Of a stretch of 64,000 bases of DNA, positions 1 through 13,386 are shown piece after piece (position 1 is the first letter of the stretch; each line of letters opens with the position of its first letter). The position numbers were made by a program, and so were the translations under genes. Origin of the DNA: Allolobophora icterica (Eukaryota; Annelida; Clitellata; Crassiclitellata; Lumbricidae); NCBI GenBank assembly GCA_963556255.1, contig OY744604.1, forward strand, positions 19,758,982-19,822,981, written 5' to 3'. The notes beneath the pieces were generated by a model. That model searched no databases and had not been told where the DNA came from. It saw nothing but the letters and a program-made list of their open reading frames with translations.

Positions 1-1867
<1,867 letters not shown>

Positions 1868-1954
1868 AGTGACTGGTTGATCTTTTGTTTGTCTGCCTCT
1901 ATCTTGGCTGTTATGTATGTGTACATAGAGCACATTCTAAGAGCCTCTCAAAGC

Positions 1955-2060
1955 GAACTGCCTACTTGCCGGCCTGCGTGCATGACTGTCTGTACGCCTG
2001 CTTGCCCGCCTGCCTTCCTGCCTGTCTGCATTTATGCCTATCTGCCTGCCCGTCTGATAT
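1955..2060. repeat. Degenerate CTGC/CTGT tetranucleotide tract
   Basis: Imperfect runs of CTGC, CTGT and CTGCCTGC. No coding signal. From here to 2460 I see only AT-rich unique sequence. Confidence 0.6.
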
Positions 2061-2468
2061 ATTTACTAAAGAAAGAGACACAGTTATGACATGCCACAAT
2101 GTGAAAAGCTATTTACTCTAGTCATACATTATGTGTTGCAGTATTTTTTAATACAATCAAAGCACAGAGAGAGTCGGCTTAACAGAGCGTGTCGGCTCAT
2201 ATGTGTTGACCAGTTTCTTTTAACTAGGAAAGCATGTGATAGACGCATATGGCAGGTATAATTTGTCAAAACAAAGTTCTATTAAATAGGGTCAGCTGAA
2301 TTTTCTCGAAAATCTACAATAATACATATCTGATATTTAGAAGACTTACAGGTAAGTGTATTAAAGAAAGCATTGTAGTAGCAATGTCTAACCCGTCTTG
2401 TGTCCTAATGAGATTATCGAAATCATTAGTTATGTGGCAGGAGCTTCACTGAACGTCATAGTTCAAAT

Positions 2469-3433
2469 TAGGGTTGCCACCTTTATGAACTAGGAAGTCG
2501 GGACGCAATTTTGGAGCACCGAAATCGTAAATCACCACACGATGTGTGGGCCAGAGGCGCAAGTCGTGCAACTGAGTAATTTTTTTGGGAAAGTAACTAT
2601 TTGTTTTGAAAAGACGATTAAGAATTATGATTTTGAGCACTGTAATGATGTCAGGATGTGTTTAAATGTCGTTATTTATGATATTTCACTTCGCCTGCGT
2701 TATTAATTTATAGTGGTGTTGAACAAACATAGTAGACCTACGAGTAATGTGTTGCGTGAGAATTGTAGAAAAAGACTGGGGGGTTAAGACTTTGATGAGT
2801 TTTATTCATGTGGAGTTGAATATTTCATCCGTATTTTGCAAACTGAGATTATTCAAAAATGCAATAGAAAGCTTAAATTCTTTAAAGTGATAACATTACC
2901 AAATTTATTAGTATACAATTCACATGGTCACATATCTCACAATAAACCAGAACATTACCTTTATTAGTAACCCACAAAGCGATTTGTGAAAGAAAATGAT
3001 AAAATATATGCATATATAATCACTAGCACAACTGAGGAATTGGAAACGACTCCCTGGGGTGTGCAATGAAGACTTAACTGGGGATTCTAAGAAAGACTAG
3101 GGGTTGAACCTCAACCCTCCAATAATTCTCACCCGGAATGTGTTTAAAGCCACAACATTTTATTAGTTTGGAAAAAATTACAGGTTGGAAACGACTCCCT
3201 GGGGTGTGCAATGAAGACTTAACTGGAGGTTCTAAGAAAGACTAGGGGTTGAACCCCCAATAATTCTCACCCGGAATGAGTTTAAAGCCACAACATTTTG
3301 TTAGTTTGGAAAAAATTACCACAAGTTTGGAAGTATGGACATTTGGCTGTCCCGATTAGGTCAAGTAGGGACGCGGGACATTTGCCTCGAAATCGGGACA
3401 GTCCCGACAAAATCGGGACGGATGGCAACCCTT
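2469..3433. mobile_element. Non-autonomous hAT-type element, TSD GTTCAAAT
   Basis: The 8-bp direct repeat GTTCAAAT lies at 2461-2468 and 3434-3441. Just inside are inverted ends TAGGGTTGCCA (left) and its near-complement TGGCAACCCTT (right). Eight-bp target duplication and short TIRs are the hAT signature. The 965-bp interior has no transposase frame but holds a tandem repeat (3040-3320) and a block shared with 34682-34965. Confidence 0.85.
3040..3320. repeat. Two-copy tandem repeat, about 143 bp unit
   Basis: Units start at TTGGAAACGACTCCCTGGGG near 3041 and again near 3184, and each ends at a GTTTGGAAAAAATTAC block. They differ at few positions, so this is a recent duplication inside the hAT element. 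Confidence 0.85.
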
Positions 3434-3568
3434 GTTCAAATAAATACCATACCACGCAAGAAATGAAACGTTTAACAGCTTATTTTCACTTTGCGATTTG
3501 GCCTTTTGCATTGATATATTTTTATGGGTAGATATCAGATTATTATTTTTTTACTGAATAGTCTTTAG

Positions 3569-4816
3569 AAACAGTGGAGAACAGCCATTATACATCCTGT
3601 GGCTAAGGTAGACACCCCTCGAAAGCCTGAGGACTGTCGACCAATATCCATCAACCCCGTCCTCTATAGGGCGGTGGAAAGAATGATAGTTCACAGGTAT
3701 CTTTATCCAACATTTGTTACACCGCCTTTAAATCAACTTATGGCCGACCAGTTCGCCTTCAGACCCACGGGATCGACCACTGCGGCAGTGATAGCGATAC
3801 TCCACCATGTATCGGTATCGGCTTTGCTAAGGACCTCTTTCTACGCCACAATTATCTCACTTGACTTCTCGCGTGCCTTTGACACTGTTCGCCACTCAAC
3901 ACTCACGGCAAAAATATCTAGCCTAGATATTCCAGACCATGTCTACAATTCCCTAGTTAACTTTCTCAAGATTCGAAGGCATGTCACCAGGTTCGCCAAC
4001 AAAACATCAGTAGAAACAACTATAAACTCTAGCGTGGTCCAGGGTTCTGGCGTTGGACCGGTCTTATTCGACATCAATGCACAAGACCTCCAGCCGAGCT
4101 TCCAGGAGAACAAGATCGTCATGTTCGCCGATGATACTTACTTGATAGTCGGGTCGCTTATGAGGCACACCATCCGGGAACAACTTAGCCAAGTAACTAT
4201 CTGGGCTGAACGAAACAACCTTCGTCTCAATACAGCAAAATCCAAAGAAATGATCGTCGCACGACGGGTTTTAACAACTCTCCCACCAGTACTGGATGGA
4301 ATCGAACGCGTCGATTCAATGAAAATACTTGGTGTCACCCTTGGAAGCGATCTCCGGGTCAAATCCCACATTGACCAGGTCTTGGCTTCATGTGCCTCAT
4401 CGCTCTACGCCATACGCGTCCTGCGGGCTGAGGGACTCAGCCCCAAAGGAATACAGACGGTTGCGGAGGCCACAACTATGGCACGCCTATTTTACGCTTC
4501 TCCGGCTTGGTGGGACCTTGCCACAAAAGCAGAGCGGCAGAGACTTGAACGCTTCACTGCCAAACTCAAGCGAGTGGGCTACCTTTCGGACAGTGCGCCC
4601 ACGGTTGCTGAACGAGTTGGCCAAACCGAACACCGACTCCTCCAGGCGGTAATATGGAATTCTGACCACGTTCTCAACAGTCTCTTTCCGTTAGAGTTAG
4701 TCTGCGCCCAGGGCTTAGACCTCGTGCCCACCACTTTCAACTCCCACCGAAGGATGACAAAAACTATATACCTCGTATTCTATTTAATGACATCTACTGA
4801 ACGATTCAAAATTTAA
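3569..4816 (+). mobile_element. 5'-truncated LINE with an open RT frame (CR1/jockey-like group)
   Basis: The frame is open from 3569, just after a TAG, to the TAA at 4814-4816, about 415 residues without a stop. RT blocks: KPEDCRPISI, DQFAFRPTGSTTAA, IISLDFSRAFDTV (motif A), VVQGSGVGPVLFD (motif B), VMFADDTYLI (motif C, FADD), NNLRLNTAKSKEM (motif D) and MKILGVTLGSDL. The endonuclease and ORF1 parts are missing, as in ordinary 5' truncation. A 3' UTR runs to about 4950 with AATAAAAA near 4930 and a short ATGATGATGA end. The intact frame suggests a fairly young copy, but with no N-terminal half it cannot be autonomous. Confidence 0.85.
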
Positions 4817-4959
4817 CAGCAACATTCTATAGGTTATTTCTCAAATCTTTTATTATTCTTTCCTTTATGCTAGCTTTCAATCAGTGTAACTTGTCCACGG
4901 TTGCGGTTTGTCAACCAGTATATGATCAATAATAAAAACGAATATGATGATGAACAGTC

Positions 4960-5568
4960 TTCCTGTGCGCTAATTGTAAATCAGATCGAATGAGTAGTGA
5001 TGTTTATTTTCAATTTCGTCGAGGCATTAGGTCAAATAGTTATCTTTAAAAGAGATTTTGTCATTTTGGATAAAATGAAATCTATTAAAAAGGTAAGTAA
5101 TTCATTCATACTCATAAATTCCAGGTGACATTAATTCCAGTGGGTATTGATACAAGTTGGTCAATTCAAGTGATTAATTCCATTGGATAATTCCAGTGGA
5201 CAATGAAGTGTGGAGTTCCCTTGGATCGCACTGCATTAACACGGAAAGAGGTATTGTATATAGTTGCGCGTATGCAGGCATCATGACCATATCGCCCGTA
5301 GAAGCCGAGGCAGAAAACCATTGTCTAGATGCAACATTCATTCTCAGCCATTAAACCTAGTAGGTTTATCATAAACGGCAAGATAACAAACTAATCTCAG
5401 TAAATTTAAATTGCCTGGAGTTTATGATTAGCTAATGCTCGCACTTAATCTACTTCTTGCAGCTTACAGATTAACTACATAGGCAGACACTGCTTTATCG
5501 ATTAGGCCTACGCTTTCTAGGATCGCATATACCGAAAGTTTTTATTAATATCTAGCATTGTTTAGCAC
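4960..5568. other. No gene seen
   Basis: AT-rich sequence with several short echoes of a CCAGTGG/AATTCCAG phrase near 5120-5210, repeated at 6340-6420, suggesting an old dispersed repeat. No convincing exon, RNA gene or TIR pair. Confidence 0.4.
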
Positions 5569-5691
5569 TCTAGCAGAGTTTTGCTAACGTTAGTTTTGTG
5601 GCGTCTTTGCACCCCTCTTGGTCCGCGGACCACAGTTTGAAAAACTCTGGTCTAGCAGAGTTTTGCTAACGTTAGTTTTGTGGCGTCAACG
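5569..5691. repeat. 38-bp direct repeat around a hAT-end remnant
   Basis: A block starting TCTAGCAGAGTTTTGC occurs at about 5570-5607 and 5653-5690. Between them is a 45-bp piece ending GGTCCGCGGACC ... AAAACTCTG, which resembles the inner end of a hAT terminal repeat. It may be a deletion or conversion scar of an element. Confidence 0.5.
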
Positions 5692-5819
5692 CTACCTTTG
5701 CAAAGACCAGTCCTAAACAGCCCTTAGTGTCACGGTCAAAGTAGATTTCGTTAAAAAGTTAAATGCGCTGTTTTTCTTTTATTCGGCCTAAATTTTGTGT
5801 TCAAATGAACAGGTAATTT

Positions 5820-6190
5820 ATCTATCTATCTATAATAAAATTATATAGCGCCCCTTCAAGAAATCCACTCACAGGCGCTCCCGAGCCAGATCCGGTCAAA
5901 AAATAAATAAAATGATGTCTGCGTTTTGGTGTGATTCTGAATGAAGTCCACACCATCTCACAAAATGAGAGATCATCTTCCTTTCTAGAGCGCCAGACTG
6001 AGAGAAGGTCTGTGGGTTAAGGGGGACTCACCGAAGGCCTCAGAAGCAGGATAATCTGGAGCGCTCTCCGGGATTTTCCGATGAGTTTGACTCCACCTCA
6101 AGGCAGCTGTTCCTTCTAGTGAGAGAAGACCGCAGTTATACGGAGTTTGACCCGATAAGGGGAACAGCGACAGAACGAAATGGAGATACT
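5820..6190. repeat. Probable LINE 3' end or SINE-like remnant
   Basis: Starts with a (TCTA)n run followed by a TATATAGCGCC phrase and repeated 'gcgctc' words. The LINE 3' ends at 28002 and 55290 in this window use similar wording. No open frame survives. Confidence 0.35.
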
Positions 6191-6562
6191 AGGATCACGA
6201 TTAACAGAGCGAATTACCTTATTATTTTTAAAGTCCTCGAAGGCATTTAATTTAGACAAATCAATTCACTAATATATAGAGATTTTTAAATTTTGGCTAA
6301 AAGGAAATGTATCAGGCGGGTAATTAGTCATTTCTCATAATTCCAGAAGACATTAACACCAGTGAATAATTGATACAAGTGGGGCATTTCCAGTGATTAC
6401 TTCCAGTGCTTGCTTCACGTGGGGAATTCTCAATTTCTCATGGTTTTTTCAACCAATCTGAGTAAAAAAATTTGCTTCACTTTCTTCACTGATAGGCCTA
6501 ATAATAAAATTGTTCTTCATTTTCAAGGCATACACACTGCAGTTCAGTTGTCAGAGTCAAGA

Positions 6563-7300
6563 AAACAGCAACATCAAATACCATTGGATTGACAGAAACA
6601 TGTTTGCAATGTTTCACTTGATGTAACTATATCGAAGGTAATAAGAAGAACATGATATCTTTAATAAGTAAAAGCATAGATTGCTTAACGGTAACACGGA
6701 ATCTACCGTTTTATTCTGAAGAAACCTACAGCAAAATCGATCCGATATCCCGCACTAATACAAGTCGCTGCCTACCTGTTCATTTGCCAGACATTTTTTG
6801 TAACCAGGGTATAGCCAGGGTAGTCATACAAGTAACCAGTGCAGAATGTGATTTATGGAGAGCGCGGTAGCGCGAGCTTAAATGGTCACCATATATGATC
6901 GCGCTACCGCACTTGCCATAGGCCTAAATCGCCCCGAGCACTGTTATATTTGTCTATAGTCAGGAGGTAAGATGGGCGAAGCCCCCAGAAGCTGAACCCT
7001 TTTGACATTTGTAAAGCAAATTTTAACATTTAAGTGAATTAAGCGAATTTATATCTCAGGATATAACAAATATGCCCGAAAAAATTTTGGACAGGGCAAA
7101 AAAATGGCAGGGCATCGACCAGGTCAAAGGCTTTTTACCAGGGCATTTGCCCTGGTGTAGCGTCACCCCTGCTGCCTACAGTCTTATGATTAATAGCTGA
7201 AGGCAGCCATAATGGTCGGCCTGCAGCGCGATTTTTCGTGTGGTCGCAATGTAAAAACGGATCTACTTGAGGTATTTCTGGAGAACCTTTTTGACGTCAT
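6563..7300. repeat. Local repeat family copy 1, interrupted by a hAT MITE
   Basis: 6563-6775 plus 7172-7300 match 8805-9115 and, in part, 9170-9350 (shared words: ACATCAAATAC, AGATTGCTTAACGGTAAC, CAAGTCGCTGCCTAC, GAAGGCAGCC). The element at 6776-7171 splits this copy only. Confidence 0.7.
6776..7171 (+). mobile_element. hAT MITE with palindromic core, copy A, TSD CTGCCTAC
   Basis: Perfect 8-bp target duplication CTGCCTAC at 6768-6775 and 7172-7179. The right end reads CGTCACCCCTG; the left end has diverged. The core around 6865-6912 is an inverted repeat (GAGCGCGGTAGCGCGAGC against GATCGCGCTACCGCAC). Same family as 17882-18280 and 49628-50020. No coding capacity. Confidence 0.85.
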
Positions 7301-7725
7301 AAAGTGCTAATGACTAATCTGGTACCTTACAATTACATTTTCAGTAACACTTTAGCTCTTTTGGGGTTTACTTTTATGATTATGATTAGCCTATTTGTTA
7401 ATGTGTCATTATATTGTAACAAAAATGACCGATTCACAACCCCACCCCGTCGTACCACTGTAGCAAAAATGACCGACTAATGATAGACATCTCAATCCGC
7501 TTAGCAATAATATCAACGTCGCAGATTTTCCACCCTTCCTCCGCGTCGATTACCAGGTCGAGTCAAGCGTAGGAAGGGAAATAGCAGGGCTTTCCTGATG
7601 TGACAATTTTAGGCGCGTGGATCCGGCCTCTGTCGTCTATCAGAGGTCTTACTAGATTGATTGTAAGTTCAAACGGTTTGAACAATCTTTATTAAAGAAC
7701 GAAGACTACTACTCTTTTTCTATCT
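7301..7725. other. No gene seen
   Basis: Low-complexity-free AT-rich sequence. A short repeated phrase, AAAATGACCGA, occurs at 7424 and 7466. No exon or element ends recognised. Confidence 0.35.
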
Positions 7726-8560
<835 letters not shown>

Positions 8561-8744
8561 CAATTACAATTAATGGTGTAGCCTTCAGTAGTCGAAGGCG
8601 ACGCGAATCACAAAAGAGAAATGGCGTTGGGTATTACCAACTTATCATTCGCTGGACTGGAGGTGTAATCCAGATTCTATATTTAGACTGCATTCATTCA
8701 AACCTGCGTATTTCGTAGGCTGCTTGGCAAATGGATGATTGTTT

Positions 8745-9350
8745 GCCTAGGATCTGGTTAGCTTGGCTAGGCGCCCACTAGGCGTACAGTCGGTAACAGC
8801 ATAAGTGTCCCAGTTTAGAAAACAGCGACATCAAATACAATTGGATGCCAGAAACAGGTTAACTTTCTATCATTTTATGCTACTTTATCTAAGGTAGACC
8901 ATGCGTGGTGCATAAGTACAAGGTTACATTGCTTAATGGTGACAGAATCTAATGTCTTATTCTCGGGAAACCTATAGAACAATCGACAGGATATTCCGGA
9001 CTAATTCAAGTCGCTGCCTACAACCAATATCTAATGAAGGCAGCCTAGGCAAAAAGCACGATTTTAAGGCTGTTTACTAGTGTGTGGGCGAAATGTAAGC
9101 ACTGACGTTGATCTACATGCGGTTTGGCTAGCTTGGCTAAGCGCTCACTAGGCGTACAGGCTACAGCTTAAATGTCCATGTTTAGAAAACTGCGACATCA
9201 AATACCATTGGATTGACAGAAACAGGTTAACTTTCTGTCATTTGATGCTACTTTATCTAAGGTAGACCACGCGTAGTGCATAAGTACAAGGTTACATTGC
9301 ATAACGGTAACAGAATCTAATGTCTTATTCTCGGGAACCTATAGAATAGT
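8745..9350. repeat. Local repeat family copies 2 and 3, head to tail
   Basis: A unit of about 370 bp: GGTTAGCTTGGCTAGGCGCC at 8756 recurs as GGCTAGCTTGGCTAAGCGC at 9125, followed in both by CTAGGCGTACAG, TTTAGAAAAC, GCGACATCAAATAC and a TCTTATTCTCGGGAA block. Copy 2 carries the empty site CTGCCTAC at about 9014-9021. Confidence 0.8.
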
Positions 9351-9579
9351 CATGGAGCTAGCTCATGTTTCGTGTGCACTTCAATGTTCCTTCAGTTTGA
9401 CCTCACAGGGTTATTATAGGTCATCAAAGTGTGTCAAAACAATTGGTCACATGACCGGCTCATTGATCGCTTAGCCGCCATATTGGATTCAAGATGGCGG
9501 AAAAAGGACTTCTTACATCACTTGTATCCCGGCCATTTCTTATCCGATTTCGACGTTTTCTTTGTTAAATTGTAGGTAA

Positions 9580-10105
9580 AACCTCCAATCACCACCACAT
9601 CACTACTGTCCTCAAATCTCTCCACTGGCTTAAAATACCTGAACGAATAGAATGTAAAGTCATATCACTCACCAACAATACACCAATCCTAACAGCCCGC
9701 CTTCTTCCGTCAGCTGTCCACGGTCCAAACAATCCGCTCAACCGGTTCCTTTTCCACCCAACACTTTTCCGCCTTTCCGTCCCCTCATCACTAAAATTTA
9801 CCCTCTTTGGAACAAACTCCCCACCAATGCTGCGATAAATATCAGATCCATCCTACGAACTCACTAACACCTCACCTCTTGCTGTCTCACAACAGGTCTT
9901 TCACTCAAGACTGAAAACACTGCTCTTTCACAAATCCTATCTCGATTCCTTATCTTCCCCTTACCTCCCTCGCTGTTTCAAACCTGAACACCACCCACCT
10001 TAGTCGTCTGCCTGATTGACCCCTTTGGATCTTGAATAAGCTGATTCCCGCGACTTCGTTTTTTGGGCGCTGTAGAAATTATTCTCGAGATTACGACTAC
10101 GACCA
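9580..10105 (+). mobile_element. LINE C-terminus and 3' end, family shared with 44885-45440
   Basis: Translates in pieces as VLKSLHWLKIPERIECKVIS, TNTSPLAVSQQVFHSRLKTLLFHKSY and SSPYLPRCFKPEHHPP, the usual C-terminal end of a CR1/L2-like RT. The 3' end (GATTCCCGCGACTTCG ... CTGTAGAAATTATTCTCGAG) matches 45375-45440. Stops and frameshifts make it dead. Confidence 0.7.
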
Positions 10106-10565
10106 AAAGCTTTAACTGGGCTATTTCACGGGAAAGAGAACGATTTGTATATATTGAATTCTTGTCATTTTCATCCTGTGCTACTGGGCTTGTCAGTTTG
10201 CCAAGGTTTATCGCACAGTCTTGGAAAAGCGTATACTTTCAAAGTGACAAGAACTAGTTCTTTAGAAAGCTCTGTGTATATTGAACATGATTAGAAATGT
10301 GGGCTTATTTTAATTGTTTGAAATTTTAAACGAAGGTACCAATAGCACTTTAAAATTGAAATTATTACAGACTTTATTCGTAATACATGACTGAAACTAC
10401 TAAAATAAATTTATCGCGATCAGGCTGATATTCATTGGCATGAAGGTAGGTTTCGCTGAAAGCTACAAGATTTTAGCTGTATTTAATCATTATTTGGTAC
10501 TTGGTAGTATAATTGCTTTAAATCTCAACTTGCGTGTATTTGTCTTCAGATTGTCGAGTTGAGAA

Positions 10566-10839
10566 ATGTCGCACGCTGATGCTATACAGAAAAACAACGA
10601 CGTTCTCCTAAGATGTACAACTGTCAATTTAAATGTCATCGATTCCTTAAGCGCCGAAGACGTCCTAGACGAAGTTCAAGAATCTGATCTGAAAGCGGAA
10701 AGAAGTCACCTAAGGCAAAGCAGTCTCTTGTTCCAATGGCTGAAAGAAGTTTCTTCTGACAGATATGAGTCCTTTCTGAAAGTGATGAAGTATACTGAGC
10801 AGGAACATGTGGCAAACCTCTTGACAGGAAGCACTCAAG
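10566..10839 (+). CDS. First coding exon of the multi-CARD gene: CARD1
   Basis: A caspase-recruitment domain, a six-helix death-fold module that binds other CARDs, here at the N-terminus of a probable adaptor. The exon opens after a good acceptor (TTTGTCTTCAG ending 10549). The start ATG at 10566 is set by an in-frame TGA at 10560-10562, with G at -3. Residues about 8-88 form the CARD: LSAEDVLDEV, then helix 4-6 signals LLFQWLKEV, YESFLKVM and EQEHVANLL. The donor is CAAG/GTATAA, and one base of the last codon is carried over (phase 1). It is a paralogue of the CARD at 42471-42746. An upstream untranslated exon must exist but was not found. A death-effector or PYD domain would be the alternative fold; the W-L-K and EHVANLL pattern favours CARD. 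Confidence 0.8.
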
Positions 10840-11057
10840 GTATAATCTCCAATTCTCGTCGTCATATCAATTCAACTATTCTTTAGATAAGCACTGGGAT
10901 TACAATAATTTATTGACGTGTACTCGATTATTCAGCTTCAACTACGTGTATCATCAAAATTAACTATTTTGCACTCCACTGAATCATTGTACATAATATT
11001 GGCATTTCTCAAATAATACTTTAATTTACGTTGAAGAGTTCATTTCGCATAGTGCGT

Positions 11058-11152
11058 GCGTACGTTACCTGCAGGAATAACGTACGCGTACCGTACGTAC
11101 GTTATCGAAAAAAATAACGTACGCGTACCGTACGCGTACGGTAAAAATGCCA
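11058..11152. repeat. CGTACG/ACGCGT palindrome cluster, left
   Basis: Dense self-complementary words (AACGTACGCGTACC, GTACGTACGTTAT) in otherwise AT-rich intron DNA. Followed by an A-tract and a second set. The layout recurs in the same orientation at 11575-11645. Confidence 0.75.
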
Positions 11153-11574
11153 CAACTTTATTTGATAATTCACAAAGAATCTCAATATAACTATAGGCCT
11201 ATAGTCTTATAACGTACGCGTACGTCAAAAATGATCAGTTTAGCTTTACAGTATTATTCTCCCAGTACGCAGGCCTAGTTGATTACGAACGGTACCGATA
11301 TTTAGTATTATCAATAAAAATGACCACTGGCACTGACCATCCTATAAGGTGTGCCGTGAAATCTTAATTATCTTCATATTATACATTAGACAGAATATTA
11401 GCAATTTGGAATTTAAAAGTTTGAAAGTAGAGATCATTGAACATTACTGATGTAATGGTTAAAATTGTTTACGATCGTCAATCATCAACTATTATTGACT
11501 TTTCTTGTGCCTAGGGGGCCTAATGTTATGTATTTATTTTCGTCATGAACTGATGTGAACGTACGATAACGTAC

Positions 11575-11645
11575 GGCATAATAACGTACGCGTACCGTAC
11601 GTACGTTATAGAAAAAAATAACGTACGTACCGTACGTACGGTCGC
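11575..11645. repeat. CGTACG/ACGCGT palindrome cluster, right
   Basis: Same order of words as the left cluster: AATAACGTACGCGTACC, GTACGTACGTTAT, six or seven A, ATAACGTACGTACC. The pair are direct repeats about 500 bp apart. Confidence 0.75.
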
Positions 11646-11938
11646 AACTTGGCATTTCGTGCCTCCTAGCACTTACAGATGAGGTACTCAGAAAATGATT
11701 CGTTTAGGCCTACATGTAATTACAAATATAATGATCGGTGTACAAGAATGAGGATGTGTAGCGCCTTTTGATGGTCGGAGACAGAACTTGTGCTTAGTTT
11801 AGATATCAAAACATATAAAGGAATTCTCAACCCCGTAGCATTTGAAATGTTTAAATTTAATAAAATAATAAGCGAAACCTTTGGATCAACTGTAAACTAA
11901 GGTTTATAACAATTTGGAAAGGTTTTTGTTGTCTACAG

Positions 11939-12223
11939 AGGACCACTTACCCTTGTCGAAAGCAAGATACGCGCGTTTAAAGAAAATTCGGCATACAATG
12001 GCCAATGTGATACGAATTGACATAGAATTAATTGCAGAACTAAGACGTTTGCAGGCAATAAGCATGACAGATGACGAGGATATTATGGCAGAGACGGCTG
12101 ATTATGCAAAGATTTCCAAATTGATTAGTGCAATTATGAGACGAAGCAACCACTCCTACAACAGCTTCCAAGAGATACTCAGAAAAACTCTGCAAACGCC
12201 TGCGGCTCAATTTCTTAACGAAG
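11939..12223 (+). CDS. Exon 2 of the multi-CARD gene: CARD2
   Basis: Second caspase-recruitment domain. Acceptor GTTGTCTACAG ending 11938 and donor GAAG/GTCAGT at 12223; both boundaries are phase 1 and the exon is 285 nt, so it can be lost or copied without changing frame. CARD features: a basic first helix (LSKARYARLKKIRHTMANVI), IDIELIAELRRL, an MTDDEDIMAE turn, ISKLISAIMRRS and FQEILRKTL. It aligns best with the CARD at 43816-44097 (shared KxIR, IS, KLxxxIxxxS and FxxxLRxT positions). A tandem CARD pair at the N-terminus is known from RIG-I-like and some NOD proteins, but no helicase or NACHT follows here. Confidence 0.78.
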
Positions 12224-12479
12224 GTCAGTTCAATTACAAGATTTTAACTAAATCACTTTCTTCGTATAGGCATCGATCGGTGCATTGTTATCACAACAAT
12301 TACCACCAATAGACTTACCACAATACATATACGGTCAAAGACATACCTTAATATATACCATGAGCTCTCAAGTCAGGTGGATGCCTTAATTCTAAAATCA
12401 TGTTATTGGGAGTTGTGTTGGTATAGAGTGGAGTAATGTTGAAAATAAGCTACTTGTAACATTTATTTTTGTACAAGTC

Positions 12480-12650
12480 ACTTGTTTTCTTATTTTTCTT
12501 TCGCCTTTTATACTGTTTACTATGTTAGGCAGACTATCCTAGTATCAAGACATTGCATGGCTAGTTATTTCTTTTATTTTTCTTTTGCATTTTATTACTA
12601 TTTACTGTGACAACCTAAATCTACGCTCAAGGCATTGCATGACTAGTGCA
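12480..12650. repeat. Two-copy tandem repeat in intron 2, about 85 bp
   Basis: TATTTTTCTTTCGCCTTTTA ... CAAGACATTGCATGGCTAGT is followed directly by TATTTTTCTTTTGCATTTTA ... CAAGGCATTGCATGACTAGT. Diverged, non-coding. Confidence 0.75.
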
Positions 12651-12702
12651 ACCTATTATACTCTACCACTGCATGTCATATAGCATGCATCGTATGTTAT
12701 AG

Positions 12703-13086
12703 GCGCGATGCCAGCGGTGCACATCAACAACAGCCGACCTGATTTGGATGGACCATTATCTCGCGCTTTTAACGATGTCATAATGAACACGAAACCAGAT
12801 GACGCAAACTTCAACGAAATGCTTCTTGAATTGAACGGATTCAGTCTAAATCCAGTCATGGCAAAACCAGGACAAAGCATCGTTGTCTTCATCTACTGCA
12901 AGACAGTTCACAGTGCGGTGAACTTTACGCAACTCTTCAACTCTGGACGCCTGCAGTATATTCTAGAAAGCATTTTGAATCGACTACTTCTAGTAATCGA
13001 ACCACGTAACACGGAAGAACTTGACTCACGTATTAATCTGGAAGATGAGGACATTGTCACTCTTGAAGATTTCACAGGAATTGAAG
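12703..13086 (+). CDS. Exon 3 of the multi-CARD gene: TRADD-N-like domain
   Basis: A 128-codon phase 1-1 exon (acceptor TTATAG ending 12702, donor GAAG/GTAATA). Predicted order: strand AVHINN, helix LSRAFNDVIM, NEMLLELNGF, strand SIVVFIYC, long amphipathic helix FTQLFNSGRLQYILESILNR, strand LLVIEP, then EELDSRINLEDEDI. This matches the TRADD_N family from memory: a hydrophobic strand ending in C, then F-x(6)-G-x-L-x(3)-L-x(3)-L, then a strand ending in E, E-x-L-D and an acidic block. In vertebrate TRADD this domain contacts TRAF2 and is followed by a death domain; here CARDs take that place. The link is inferred from motif spacing and not proven. If wrong, it is simply an unrecognised alpha/beta domain. 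Confidence 0.6.
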
Positions 13087-13311
13087 GTAATAAAAATAGT
13101 CGTTCAAGTGATTTATTTTTAGGTTATTTCAATTGCACTGTCATTGCGGTTTGCAATCATATCGTATAAGACCCTTTATTTGAAACGCGGCCAACCTATA
13201 TAGTCGATTCCTTCTACGCTCTTTTGTCTTTCTGCGAAAAAGTAATTTTACGATTGACGCATTTATGGGTTTTACTAGCATTGACCAATCGATGCTTGTA
13301 TTTGTGGATAG

Positions 13312-13386
13312 GTTGGATGACCGAAAGCCTTCACATACCGAAACTTTTCGGGAAAAAATATTCACGCGATGCAACGACACAAACAG
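13312..13386 (+). CDS. Exon 4 of the multi-CARD gene: short TQT linker
   Basis: A 75-nt phase 1-1 exon (acceptor TTTGTGGATAG, donor AACAG/GTGAAG) encoding a 25-residue linker that ends SRDATTQTG. No fold of its own is expected. It is the founder or sister of copies at 16878-17016 and 19350-19454. The intronic sequence after the donor still encodes EESFMK, homologous to coding sequence in the 19350 copy, so the donor site has moved between copies. The ATTQT core resembles dynein-light-chain (LC8) ligands. Called as an exon because of frame, phase and paralogues; it would be too short to call alone. Confidence 0.65.

Larger units (their letters stand above)
10840..11938 (+). other. Intron 1, with CGTACG arrays
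   Basis: GTATAA ... TTTTTGTTGTCTACAG. Apart from two CGTACG-rich clusters at 11058-11152 and 11575-11645 I see no exon. Confidence 0.6.
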
